Positions 32,188-40,586 of a stretch of DNA of 64,000 bases are shown piece after piece (positions within the stretch are counted from its first letter, which is position 1; each line of letters opens with the position of its first letter). Source of the stretch: Mucilaginibacter dorajii (GTDB taxonomy: Bacteria; Bacteroidota; Bacteroidia; Sphingobacteriales; Sphingobacteriaceae). Below the pieces are notes generated by a model, which worked only from the letters and a program-made list of their open reading frames with translations, was not told where the DNA came from and did not search any database. The position numbers and the translations under genes are program-made. The DNA lies in contig NZ_JANTYS010000013.1 of NCBI RefSeq assembly GCF_024808255.1, positions 62,001 through 126,000 on the forward strand. The letters are read 5' to 3'.

Positions 32188-34569
32188 TTAATCTGCCTTT
32201 AAATTCCGCACCGGGTTGGCAATTGCTGCTTTAATAGACTGGAAACTGATAGTCACCAATGCGATAAACATGGCTGCCAGGCCCGATGAGATGAACACCC
32301 ATACCGGGATATTGATGCGGTAGGCAAAATTATCGAGCCAGTTGCGCATGAGCAACCAGGAAATGGGCGATGTGATGAGCAGCGCGATGGCGATAAGCCT
32401 GATAAAATCCTGGGATAACAGGAGGGTGATGTTCATTACCGAGGCCCCTAAAACTTTACGTACGCTGATCTCTTTTTTGCGCTGGGCAATGTTGTAAGCC
32501 GACAGACCTAATAAACCAAGGCACGAAATTACGATCGCCACAATGGCGAAGCAAACGAACAGTTTGCCAAAGCGTTCCTGGGCGATGTATTGCTGGTTGT
32601 AGGCTTCATCGGCAAAAAAGTAAACCAATGGCACATCGGGCAGCATCTTTTTCCAGGTGGTTTCCAGTTGATCCACGGTGCCCCGTACATCGGGCGAGGT
32701 AATATCGATAGTAATATTGGTTAAATGGCTGGAATCTACGCGGATGGTTAGGGGCTGCACGGTTTCCAAAAAGGAATGGTTATGAAAATCTTTGATCACC
32801 CCTATGATCTCGCCGGTGTGGTTAAGCTGTTTAAAGTGTTTGCCAATGGCGTCTTCGGGCCGTTTAAAGCCCAGGCTTGTTAACATGGCCTGGTTAATGA
32901 GCATGGTTTTCATGGAGTCGAGTGCGGTGTTTTTCTGGAAATTACGCCCGGCAATCAAATCGATATGGTATTGTTTCAGAAATACATCGTCCATAAAGTA
33001 AACGTCGGGCCGTTGCTGCTGCTTTTCGCCTTTGCTATTCTCAATTGTGGTATTAAACTGGTTGTTGGTAGTGCCAGGGATAGACGACGACAAACTAACC
33101 AAACCAACACCCGGGATGCCCATCATCTGTTGCCTGATGACATCGGTATGCTCATTGATGCTTTTGCTAAACTGGTAATCGATTACCAGTTTATGGTCTT
33201 TTTGAAAGCCAAGCTGCTGGTTTTGCATAAAGTTAAGCTGCATGTAAACCACGGTAGTAGCCAGTATGAGAAATATGGAGATAGAAAACTGCGCCACCAC
33301 CAGCGACCGCCGCAGGATAAGCCCCGTACCAGATGAACCTGTTTTGCCTTTAAGGCTGCTGATGGGTTTAAAGCCCGATAAAAACAGGGCCGGGTAAGCG
33401 CCCGATAAAACACCAACCACAACAGCCAGCGCCAACAGCCATAAAACATGCTGTACATTGCCAAATATACCATCGGCCACAATGGTGCCGGTTAGTTGGT
33501 TAAACAATGGTAATAACAGCGATGCGAACAGCAGGGCGATCACAAACGACACCAGACAAAGTATCACCGCATCCATAAAAAACTGTAGCATCAGTTGGTA
33601 TTTTGATGCCCCAAGCACCTTACGCACGCCTATTTCTTTAACCCTTTGCAACGAAAACGCTGTAGTGAGGTTAACGAAATTAAAGCAGGCGATAAACAAA
33701 ACCAATACCGCTATAATGGAAATGATATACACATTGGTAATGCTGCCGCTGGCCGATGTACCGGTGCGGTGCCCGCGTGGGTTACCGTATAAATAAACCT
33801 TTTTTAATGGCTCGATAGACAGCTGATATTTAAATTCGGTTTGATCCATATTGGCTTTTACAAGAGCCGGCAGCTTGGCCTGCACCGCGTCTGGCGACGC
33901 TCCCGGTTGCAATAGCAGATAGGTGTAAAAGCCAAAGCGGGTCCAGTGACTTTCCCAATCCTGGTCAACGAGGGTTGATATCGAAAAAATAACATCCACC
34001 CGCAGGTGCGAGCTATAAGGAATATCTTTCATAATACCCGTTACCCTGCATTTGGCTTTACCATTGATGAACATGGTCTGGCCCATAGGGTCGGTGTTGC
34101 CAAAGTATTTTTTTGCCGCGGTTTCGGAAAGTACTACGTCGCATGGAGCATTAAACAGGTGCTTGATATCGCCCCGCAGCAGCGGCCACGAAAATATTTT
34201 AAATGCTGATGAATCGGCATAGGCTACCTCTTCTTTCATAGCATTGTTGGGGTTGCTTTGCAGGATCATATCGTCCATAAAAACCCTGGCCATATCTTTT
34301 ACTTCGGGGAAGGTGGCTTTTATTTGGGGCCCCATTGGGGTTGATGTACTTTCGTAAGTGGTGCCCGCTGATGTTTTGATGTCGGTTACCAGGCGGTAAA
34401 TATTATCGGCCTTTTGGTTATAGGTATCGTGATTCAATTCGAAGTGGACGTACAGCAAGGCAAAAAAACAAACGCAGATACCTGTAGCCAGGCCAATGAT
34501 GTTGATGAGCGAAAAAAACTTATTCTTCCATAAATATCTTAACGTAGTTTTAAAGTAGTTTTTGATCAT
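32188..34569 (-). CDS. ABC transporter permease, FtsX/MacB type, no ATPase beside it
   Basis: The 793-residue product has an N-terminal helix (FSLINIIGLATGICVCFFAL), a MacB-type periplasmic domain (about 45-240), an FtsX block of three helices (about 285-400; KEIGVRKVLGASKYQLMLQF), a second periplasmic domain and a second FtsX block (about 670-790; KKEISVRKVLGASVMNITLLLS). The duplicated RKVLGAS motif is typical of the large Bacteroidota permease family used in lipoprotein, peptide or drug export and stress response. No ABC ATPase is adjacent, so it must pair with one elsewhere. Single gene; promoter gap of about 700 bp on the right. Confidence 0.92.
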   Translation of the reverse strand: MIKNYFKTTLRYLWKNKFFSLINIIGLATGICVCFFALLYVHFELNHDTYNQKADNIYRLVTDIKTSAGTTYESTSTPMGPQIKATFPEVKDMARVFMDDMILQSNPNNAMKEEVAYADSSAFKIFSWPLLRGDIKHLFNAPCDVVLSETAAKKYFGNTDPMGQTMFINGKAKCRVTGIMKDIPYSSHLRVDVIFSISTLVDQDWESHWTRFGFYTYLLLQPGASPDAVQAKLPALVKANMDQTEFKYQLSIEPLKKVYLYGNPRGHRTGTSASGSITNVYIISIIAVLVLFIACFNFVNLTTAFSLQRVKEIGVRKVLGASKYQLMLQFFMDAVILCLVSFVIALLFASLLLPLFNQLTGTIVADGIFGNVQHVLWLLALAVVVGVLSGAYPALFLSGFKPISSLKGKTGSSGTGLILRRSLVVAQFSISIFLILATTVVYMQLNFMQNQQLGFQKDHKLVIDYQFSKSINEHTDVIRQQMMGIPGVGLVSLSSSIPGTTNNQFNTTIENSKGEKQQQRPDVYFMDDVFLKQYHIDLIAGRNFQKNTALDSMKTMLINQAMLTSLGFKRPEDAIGKHFKQLNHTGEIIGVIKDFHNHSFLETVQPLTIRVDSSHLTNITIDITSPDVRGTVDQLETTWKKMLPDVPLVYFFADEAYNQQYIAQERFGKLFVCFAIVAIVISCLGLLGLSAYNIAQRKKEISVRKVLGASVMNITLLLSQDFIRLIAIALLITSPISWLLMRNWLDNFAYRINIPVWVFISSGLAAMFIALVTISFQSIKAAIANPVRNLKAD

Positions 34570-34727
34570 GGCTGATGGTATTTGGGTAAATGCATTTATT
34601 AATAATCCCTAAAATAGGGTTATAGGTTGATATTTGGAGAGAAATATTGATTTAAAAGATTTGTCATCCTAAGTTTTTAGATCCGGTGGACTCTGAAGGT
34701 AGGAAGGACGTTAATAATAAAAAGAGG

Positions 34728-34796
34728 GTCATGCTGAGCTTGTCGAAGCACGCGGTCGAAGGCCTCTACGCGTGCCCTTCGACAGGCTCAGGGTGA
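34728..34796. repeat. Intergenic inverted repeat, family C copy 2
   Basis: GTCATGCTGAGCTTGTCGAA is the left arm start and TTCGACAGGCTCAGGGTGAC the right arm end, with CACGCG/CGCGTG continuing the stem inward. This CTTCGACAGGCTCAG wording is widespread in bacterial genomes. Confidence 0.88.
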
Positions 34797-35126
34797 CCGG
34801 CCCTCGCTCATAGAAATCGAATATGTCATGGGTAGGAATGAATGATCTTCTTAGCCCTGCTCATCGCAGACTTTCATGGTGAAGAAGATCCTTCGCGATG
34901 CTGCCATTGACACATTTGTAACTTGCTGATTATTAGAGCTATTTTTAGTGTCATTTGCAATGCTATTATTTGTGCGCAAATAAAACTTCCTCAGGATGAC
35001 AAACGTTTTCACAAACATTATGATAATCAGTGGTCATCTGTACTGTGCTTTACGTTTATTTGGGAAACGAAATTACTTTGTGTTAAACGTAGTTTCGTAA
35101 ACAGGTTTCCGGTTGCTATTTTTCTT

Positions 35127-35163
35127 TGTCTTGATTCCTGACTCTTAACTCTTGATTCTATTT
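35127..35163 (+). repeat. Word-repeat element, family I copy 2
   Basis: CTTGATTCCTGACTCTTAAC followed by TCTTGATTCTAT: the same 7-bp-period wording as 19996-20030. It stands alone in the gap. Confidence 0.75.
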
Positions 35164-35282
35164 CCAATATTTTTTTGTAACATCGTATAGCATTATTGCA
35201 TCTAAACAAAAAAACAAATACCAAAGCCTGCCGGCGCAAACCAATAAAAGCAAATATGCCGGCAAATAATCAGGAAATCATC

Positions 35283-36047
35283 ATGAAAAAAATAGTAATA
35301 GCGCTTACAGGTTTAGTGTTGAGTATTTCGGCTTGCAGCCAGAATCCGCCACAACAAAACAATGTAACTATCGAAAACAATACCACTGCCGGTTTTGATG
35401 TGAATAAACTTGCCCAGTTTGTTAAAAACAGTACCGACCCGCAAACACTGGAAAAAGCCATTAACAATCCGGCCAACCAGATCAACAACCTCGACCTGGA
35501 TAAAGACGGTAACATTGATTACCTGAAGGTACAGGAAGCTGATAACAACAAGCTAAACGTAATTGATGATGTGAGCAATTCGCAGTCGGTAACGGTGGCC
35601 AGCATCAATGTGCAACCTACCGGCAATAATAACACCGCCAATCTGGATATACAGGGCAACCCGAGCTACGTAGGTTACAACAACTACTACCACTCGTCAT
35701 TCGGCCTGACAGACTTTTTGATATTGAGTTACTTTTTACGTCCGCACCCTTATTACGTGCCGATGTATCACTACGGATATTATCCGAATTATTATACCCG
35801 TACGCGTACTTATACTACTTTCAGGCCTACTACGTCGTCGTCAATGTCGTCAAGAACAAACAACAGGAGTAGCTTAAGTCAGCCTACCAGGTCGCAAAGA
35901 TCGTTCAGCAGCCGTAACTCAAGCAATAGGGTACGGAGCGGTGGTTTTGGCAGCAGCAGTTCGGGCAGCAGCTTTGGCAGCGGGAGAAGTTCAAGTAGCA
36001 GATCAAGCTTTGGCCGTAGCCGTGGTGGTTTTGGCCGCAGGCGATAA
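35283..36047 (+). CDS. Lipoprotein with acidic calcium-loop-like motif and Ser/Arg/Gly-rich tail
   Basis: The 254-residue product starts at MKKIVIALTGLVLSISAC, a lipoprotein signal. An upstream in-frame ATG at 35196 only adds a basic leader. The middle has DLDKDGNIDYLKV, an EF-hand-like calcium loop. A Tyr-rich stretch (YYVPMYHYGYYPNYYTRTRTYT) follows. The last 75 residues are low-complexity Ser, Arg and Gly (SSSSRSSFGRSRGGFGRRR), strongly basic and probably disordered. I recall similar unannotated lipoproteins in related genera. No known function. Confidence 0.75.
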   Translation: MKKIVIALTGLVLSISACSQNPPQQNNVTIENNTTAGFDVNKLAQFVKNSTDPQTLEKAINNPANQINNLDLDKDGNIDYLKVQEADNNKLNVIDDVSNSQSVTVASINVQPTGNNNTANLDIQGNPSYVGYNNYYHSSFGLTDFLILSYFLRPHPYYVPMYHYGYYPNYYTRTRTYTTFRPTTSSSMSSRTNNRSSLSQPTRSQRSFSSRNSSNRVRSGGFGSSSSGSSFGSGRSSSSRSSFGRSRGGFGRRR

Positions 36048-36107
36048 GCGTGCTTTATTATTTCAATTTTAGATTTTAATTTAGATTTAACCCGAAGCAA
36101 CATCAAG

Positions 36108-36126
36108 TCTCCCCTACCGGGGGAGA
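36108..36126. repeat. C/G-run palindrome, family F copy 2
   Basis: TCTCCCC, TACC, GGGGGAGA, followed by TTTAGAGGGGGCC. It lies 32 bp before the next start and could also shape the leader RNA. Confidence 0.75.
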
Positions 36127-36157
36127 TTTAGAGGGGGCCGACAACCGTACTTAACAT

Positions 36158-36937
36158 ATGGCTATCCAATTAAGAAAAAACACTGTTTTATCTGACGATA
36201 ATAAAAAAACGTTTAAAGCCATCGTCGTTTTAAACGAAATGATAAACGGCGATCACCAGTTTAGCAGCAATGCTTATGGCGATGATGCCGTACTACAACC
36301 CTTATTTACCGAGTTAATTGCCAATGGCTATATCATCAGCTCGGGTTCGGTATATAAAGTTAGCTCAAAAGGGCGAGGTGTATTTGAAACGTTTATGAAA
36401 CGGTACACCGAGTACCTGAAGGTTTATGACGTTTTTTCGTTTGTTGATCTTGAAAGCGGCGAGTTTGCTTTTAGCAGCTATTTCGATTTTGATACCGATG
36501 ACGACTGGTTCAACTTTACGGATAACGAGCGTTTTGACGACCTGCGGATTGCCGTAGCCATGTTTAAAAATGTTAACCCGGCCGAAATTGTATTCATGAG
36601 TTTCGTTAACGAAAATAGGTTTGATACCAGCGTATCCGGCTGGCAAAACGACCTGATGGGCGCTAACGCCTGGGCCGAGATAGAAGAGATCTGCAACACC
36701 GCCATTAAGCCCGACGAGGTTGGTAAAGATGCCATGGTAGATATGATAAACCAGGGATCGGAACTGATGATCAAACTGATGGAGGAAGAGCAAAAACAGA
36801 ATAACGAGAATAACAATGGGGGCGGTGGCACAACTACTACTACCATTGTTGAAGAAGAAACCATCGAATACTACCAACCCTACTACGATCCGTATTATAT
36901 ATCGCCCATATGGCTGGTGCCATTATTTTTATGGTAG
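36158..36937 (+). CDS. Protein of unknown function with acidic and Thr/Gly-rich C-terminus
   Basis: The 259-residue product has no signal peptide. The N-terminal half resembles a winged-helix-like pattern (KTFKAIVVLNEMI, FTELIANGYIISSGSVYKVSSKGRGVFETFMKR). A middle acidic block follows (FDFDTDDDWFNFTDNERFDDLRIAVAMF). The tail is NNNGGGGTTTTTIVEEETIEYYQPYYDPYY and ends in a hydrophobic ISPIWLVPLFLW. It may be a small adaptor that meets a membrane at its C-terminus (inference). I do not recognise the family. It is convergent with the repeat array and the SRPBCC gene. Confidence 0.7.
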   Translation: MAIQLRKNTVLSDDNKKTFKAIVVLNEMINGDHQFSSNAYGDDAVLQPLFTELIANGYIISSGSVYKVSSKGRGVFETFMKRYTEYLKVYDVFSFVDLESGEFAFSSYFDFDTDDDWFNFTDNERFDDLRIAVAMFKNVNPAEIVFMSFVNENRFDTSVSGWQNDLMGANAWAEIEEICNTAIKPDEVGKDAMVDMINQGSELMIKLMEEEQKQNNENNNGGGGTTTTTIVEEETIEYYQPYYDPYYISPIWLVPLFLW

Positions 36938-36989
36938 GGTAAAATGTGAAACCCGGCAGCCCACACAAGTGGAATGACAAACAAAACGC

Positions 36990-37275
36990 GTCATTGCGAG
37001 GCACGAAGCAATCCCCGACTGTACAGATCCGCCCTGTAAGCAGGGGATTGCTTCGTCGTTTCTCCTACCCATGACAAATATAAAAATATGTCATTGCGAG
37101 CGCAGCGTGGCAATCTCGTAGCCATACAGAGCGAATATGCATGGCGACGAGATTGCTTCGTTCCTACCCATGACAAATATAAAAATATGTCATTGCGAGC
37201 GCAGCGTGGCAATCTCGTAGCCATACAGAGCGAATCTGCACAGTTCGCGATTGCTTCGTGCCTCGCAATGACATA
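36990..37275. repeat. Tandem array of three family A inverted repeats
   Basis: Units starting TCATTGCGAG lie at 36991, 37091 and 37190, so the period is 100 then 99 bp. Each unit carries a right arm with GATTGCTTCG followed by GTC or TCCTACCCATGACAAATATA-type linker sequence. Units 2 and 3 are nearly identical for their first 50 bp. The array ends GATTGCTTCGTGCCTCGCAA, TGACAT. Further half-arms (TTGTCATTCTGCC near 37285, ACTCGCAATGAC at 37321) follow. The whole 468-bp gap between convergent genes is this material; no real gene lies in it. Confidence 0.92.
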
Positions 37276-37405
37276 GCTTTATATTGTCATTCTGCCTTCA
37301 GAATTTCGCGAAATTTTATAACTCGCAATGACGGGGGCTTTAAGTTGTCATGGATGAATAAGCACCACGCTCCAATTAAATCTGTACTCCTTTATCCAAT
37401 GATCT

Positions 37406-37915
37406 TTACTCCCCATAAACCCCAAACATCTTCTCAATAGCTTTTTCCCGGTAAGCAAAAATCTTCTTCACCTCTTTTCCTACAAATATCTTATTGGTAA
37501 AGGTGCCGATGACGCCGTAGGGAATGGCATAGTTCAGGATATCGTTCATTTGTACACCGCCTTTGATCTCTTTAAAATGATGCTGGTGGTGCCATAGGGC
37601 ATACGGACCAAAACGCTGCTCATCTACAAAGTACTGGCCATTGGCAACGTGGGTGATCTCGGTCATCCAGTTCATTTTGATACCTAGCAGGGGCGAAATT
37701 TTGTAGGTGATGATCATACCGGTGTATATTTTGGTATCGGTGGTATAATCAGATGTTACCACAAAACTCATATCGGGCGGGGTAATCTTAGCAAGGTTTA
37801 ATGGAGATGAAAAAAAATCCCAGGCCTCCGCTAAAGAGATCGGGATTTTTTGCTCTGTTTTTAAAACGTATATTTTCAAAATGGGGTCCTTTGGTAGCAC
37901 AACCGCCATGCGCAT
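37406..37915 (-). CDS. SRPBCC-family ligand-binding protein
   Basis: The product is about 157-169 residues. It has the START/Bet-v1-like opening (KIYVLKTEQKIPISLAEAWDFFSSPLNLAKITPP), the FVVTSDY strand, and the DILNYAIPYGVIG segment. It is similar to the CoxG-like/cell-division-inhibitor-SulA-associated SRPBCC group. I recall relatives that begin MKIY; here that Met would be a TTG (37879), preceded by AAAGGA at good spacing. I give the ATG at 37915 as the start but TTG is equally plausible. The frame further upstream is repeat H. It is 108 bp downstream of the sulfurtransferase gene on the same strand. Confidence 0.85.
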   Translation of the reverse strand: MRMAVVLPKDPILKIYVLKTEQKIPISLAEAWDFFSSPLNLAKITPPDMSFVVTSDYTTDTKIYTGMIITYKISPLLGIKMNWMTEITHVANGQYFVDEQRFGPYALWHHQHHFKEIKGGVQMNDILNYAIPYGVIGTFTNKIFVGKEVKKIFAYREKAIEKMFGVYGE

Positions 37916-37936
37916 GTTATTGTTTCGATACTTAAA

Positions 37937-38025
37937 TATCGCCAACTTTTGTCCTTTGTCCCAAAGTCTTTCGTCCAGAAGTCTCAAAAGTCCATCGTCC
38001 CCAAGTCCTTAATCCAAAAATCCTA
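37937..38025 (-). repeat. Word-repeat element, family H copy 2, containing a stop codon
   Basis: On the minus strand it starts TAGGATTTTTGGATTAAGGA, where TAG is the sulfurtransferase stop (38025-38023). It continues with GGACGATGGACTTTTGAGAC and GGACGAAAGACTTTGGGACA. The words match copies 1 and 3. Confidence 0.8.
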
Positions 38026-38859
38026 TCGTTCGCTGGTGCCAATCGGTAATCCCCTGCGGCTCCATTCGCTCCATGATCCTACGTACATTTTGGCGCCGCT
38101 AATACCGGCGTATTCCATACCCAACAGCGTATGGCAGGCAGTAACGCCCGATCCGCAATGTACAATAATATCTTCGCCCACAACAGCGCCAACGGCTTCA
38201 TCATAAACTTTACGAAGGATATCGGCATCCAAGTACTTGCCGTCTGTGCCCAGGTTGCTAACGTATGGCAGGTTGAATGCGCCGGGGATGTGGCCGGCGA
38301 TGAGATCCAAGGGTTCGGTTATGCCTAAATAACGTGGTGTTTCGCGTACGTCTATTACAATGCGGTTAGGATCGTGCGCGGCTATGGCTACTTCTTTAAT
38401 GGTAACCGTACCTGCAAAGCCGCCTGTTACCGGGTAAGGCGCTACGGGAGTTGGCGTGTACTCTTCAGTACTAAGGTCAACACCAGCATCCTTTGCAGCC
38501 TGTAAGCCCCCGTTAAGCACTTGTACGTTTTGATGACCGATAGCTTTCAGCATCCACCAGAAACGGGCACCGCCAAACGCTGCCGATTTATCGTCATAAA
38601 CAACAACATGGCTATCGGGCGTTATGCCCAATTTGCCCAGCAGGGCAGCAAAATCATTAATATCTGGTAAGGGGTGACGGCCGCCTTGTGAGGCATCGGT
38701 TACGGGGGCGGCAAGATCGCGGTCGAGATCAACGTAAGCCGCGTTTTTGAGGTGACCAGCCAGGTAGCGGTCATGCGTATCTTTCCCGGCGCGGGCGTCG
38801 ATAAGTATGGTGTTCGGGCCGGCCAAAGCCGGGTCGTTAATTTCAATTAATGGCGACAT
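38023..38859 (-). CDS. Thiosulfate/3-mercaptopyruvate sulfurtransferase (tandem rhodanese)
   Basis: The 278-residue product has an N-terminal inactive rhodanese domain (about 1-125) and a C-terminal active one (about 150-278). The active loop is HCGSGVTACHTLL, with the persulfide-bearing Cys in CGSGVTA, which fits mercaptopyruvate sulfurtransferases. Other motifs include LIDARAGKDTHDRYLAGHLKNAAYVDLDRDL and VIDVRETPRYLGITEPLDLIAGHIPGAFNLP. It moves sulfur to thiols or cyanide in the cytoplasm and supports sulfide and cysteine metabolism. The stop codon lies in repeat H. Confidence 0.94.
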   Translation of the reverse strand: MSPLIEINDPALAGPNTILIDARAGKDTHDRYLAGHLKNAAYVDLDRDLAAPVTDASQGGRHPLPDINDFAALLGKLGITPDSHVVVYDDKSAAFGGARFWWMLKAIGHQNVQVLNGGLQAAKDAGVDLSTEEYTPTPVAPYPVTGGFAGTVTIKEVAIAAHDPNRIVIDVRETPRYLGITEPLDLIAGHIPGAFNLPYVSNLGTDGKYLDADILRKVYDEAVGAVVGEDIIVHCGSGVTACHTLLGMEYAGISGAKMYVGSWSEWSRRGLPIGTSER

Positions 38860-38918
38860 AGCAATATCTGGTTTTTATAAAACCAAATATAGAAACAGCC
38901 TTTTTAGTTTCGCGTTTT

Positions 38919-39392
38919 TTACTGCACTATTTTATTGGCACAGTATGAACTTGCAAAAGCTTCTGGTTTGGCCTTAAATACAAAGCCCATGCTCAGGATG
39001 TAACCCATAGCTTCGTGCAGGGCCGCATTTGATTTAAACATAGGGTTGGTATTTATATCGGCATGTACCTCCAGCTCCACATCGTACAGGTCAAGCAAAT
39101 CGCAAAGTTTGTAGGCAATGTCGATAGATTTTTGAACTTCGCTCAACATCCGCTCTTTGATAGTCATCTTTTGCGAAGTACGTTCCTGGTGGATAAACAT
39201 AAAAGCACCGCGTTTTTCGCGCAGGAACACAATTACGGTAGCAAAATCGGTAACGTTACCCTTCACCTGCGAATCTGTACCAATACATACTTTTAGTTTG
39301 TTACCAAGGGCGGCTTCGCGTTCAATTGCCTTTTCAACCTCTTCCATGATGGGCGTTTGGATCACCTCGCCGCTGAATTTTCTCCAGATCAT
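38919..39392 (-). CDS. RNase H-like YkuK-family protein (DUF458)
   Basis: The 157-residue product matches YkuK. The opening IWRKFSGEVIQTPIMEEVEKAI precedes CIGTDSQVKG, which has the first catalytic-type Asp of an RNase H-like fold. Later acidic residues in DLYDVELEVHADINTN fit the second and third positions. The closing AALHEAMGYILSMGFVFKAKPEAFASSYCANKI is conserved in the family. Its substrate and role are unknown. It lies 59 bp upstream of the sulfurtransferase gene on the same strand, so a shared transcript is possible. Confidence 0.88.
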   Translation of the reverse strand: MIWRKFSGEVIQTPIMEEVEKAIEREAALGNKLKVCIGTDSQVKGNVTDFATVIVFLREKRGAFMFIHQERTSQKMTIKERMLSEVQKSIDIAYKLCDLLDLYDVELEVHADINTNPMFKSNAALHEAMGYILSMGFVFKAKPEAFASSYCANKIVQ

Positions 39393-39526
39393 AAAAATTG
39401 ATTTTAGTTAATTTTTGATGACCCGTTTTATGGGTCTATAAAAATAAGCGATTAGCTTTCATATTAACGTTAACCAAGCGTCATTTATTTGTTAACATTA
39501 AGCTGATTATCAACAGGATTTGGACG

Positions 39527-39819
39527 ATGTGCAGGTGGAAATTAGATGTGCAGATTTCAGGTGTGCAGATGTGCAGATGAAAAACGATTTGAGGATTTGA
39601 AAATCTGAAGAGGGGAGGGTCGGATGATTTTTTCTGAACCCAAGTTTATCAGATTAAAGGATCACCAGGATTTCTCCTAAAAAGTCTGAAAACACCACAC
39701 AAATCAAATCCAAAAAATCTGATGAATCTGCTTAATCCGGGTTCAGAAAAAAAGAAAGTTTGAATATAGTGCCAGGTGAGCTTAATCTGCACATTTGAAA
39801 TTTGCACACCTGCACATCT
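39527..39819. repeat. Nested inverted repeats: family M enclosing family G copy 2
   Basis: The outer arms are built of GTGCAGAT words: left 39527-39580 (GATGTGCAGGTGG, AGATGTGCAGATTT, GTGTGCAGATGTGCAGATG), right 39784-39819 (AATCTGCACATTTG, TTTGCACACCTGCACATCT). Inside, TTCTGAACCC (39632) and GGGTTCAGAA (ending 39748) bound a family G element. The plsC stop codon (39818-39820) overlaps the outer right arm. This fills the 425-bp gap; I see no gene. Confidence 0.85.
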
Positions 39820-40549
39820 ACCCCAGTTTAGCCCTGATCATGTTCTCTGCTTCTAACACCACTTCATCAACCGGCCTGCCGGTGGGTTCAATTGGGGGGA
39901 GCACTTCCCAGTACATGGGAGTAAATGTGTTTAGCGGAAAATTGCCGTATTGGATCATTTTCCAGGAATCTCTTATGGCGATGGGCACCAGTAAAGCTTC
40001 GGGGCATTTTTTTAATAGTGTGGCTATGCCTGCCGATTGAAATGTGCGTACAGTTCCATCTGTTGATCGCGTGCCTTCTGGGAAAATCACTGTGGACCAG
40101 CGGTTCTCTTTCATCCGGGTAGCCAGTTTGGCCAGTTCGGTGATAGACTGGCGCGGGTCTTTCCTGTCAATATTGGCACCGCCACCATGTTTCAGGTTAT
40201 AAGATATCGACGGTATGCCCTTGGTGAGTTCAATCTTCGAGATAAATTTGGCGTGGTATTTACGCAGGTACCAGATCAATGGGGGTATATCCAGCAACCC
40301 CTGGTGATTGGCCAAAAATATAATCGGTCGCCCCAAAGGCAGATCTTGTTTGTTGGTAAATGTTACCGAATTACCCAACAAGTATACGGTACTTACCAGG
40401 CACAGGTTAAGCAGGTCAACCGCGCGTTTATGGGCAGCGTATCCCAAAAAGCGGAAACACACCCATTGTATAGGCTGAAATATAACAAGTACCAGTAAAA
40501 AGGCTCCGGTTGCTATGGGAGTGAGAAGATAGCCTAAAAACTTTTTCAT
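39818..40549 (-). CDS. plsC: 1-acyl-sn-glycerol-3-phosphate acyltransferase
   Basis: The 243-residue membrane enzyme adds the second acyl chain to lysophosphatidate in phospholipid synthesis. It has an N-terminal hydrophobic helix (YLLTPIATGAFLLVLVIFQP). The catalytic NHxxxxD is FLANHQGLLDIPPL, and the acceptor motif is VIFPEGTRSTDG. LTKGIPSISYNLKHGGGANIDRKD lies between them. KCPEALLVPIAIRDSWKMI fits the fourth block. It is 37 bp downstream of the Nudix gene on the same strand, so they may be cotranscribed. Confidence 0.94.
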   Translation of the reverse strand: MKKFLGYLLTPIATGAFLLVLVIFQPIQWVCFRFLGYAAHKRAVDLLNLCLVSTVYLLGNSVTFTNKQDLPLGRPIIFLANHQGLLDIPPLIWYLRKYHAKFISKIELTKGIPSISYNLKHGGGANIDRKDPRQSITELAKLATRMKENRWSTVIFPEGTRSTDGTVRTFQSAGIATLLKKCPEALLVPIAIRDSWKMIQYGNFPLNTFTPMYWEVLPPIEPTGRPVDEVVLEAENMIRAKLG

Positions 40550-40586
40550 CGACTGCCAAATTTAGGTATTTTTTGGAAACCTGTAT

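Larger units (their letters stand above)
34570..35282. other. 713-bp gap holding repeats but no gene
   Basis: It contains family C copy 2 (34728-34796), a short inverted pair GATCTTCTT/AAGAAGATC near 34841-34887, and family I copy 2 (35127-35163). Two small open frames here are built of repeat words and lack any plausible homology. Confidence 0.6.

Noticed and set aside
32188..34569. Complete MacAB-type export system
   Set aside because: Only the permease is present; there is no adjacent ATPase, fusion protein or outer-membrane channel.
35027..35239. Small minus-strand open frame with ESRVKSQESR
   Set aside because: It is the family I word repeat in translation, without a plausible start or homology.
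36990..37275. CRISPR-like regular spacing (about 99 bp) in the gap
   Set aside because: The units are whole palindromic repeats of about 100 bp with no short direct repeat and no unique spacers, and no cas genes are near. It is a tandem array of the family A element.
36991..37276. Overlapping open frames on both strands with repeated peptides (RCARNDIFLYLSWVG and the like)
   Set aside because: They are translations of the family A repeat units; the peptide repeats simply follow the DNA repeats.
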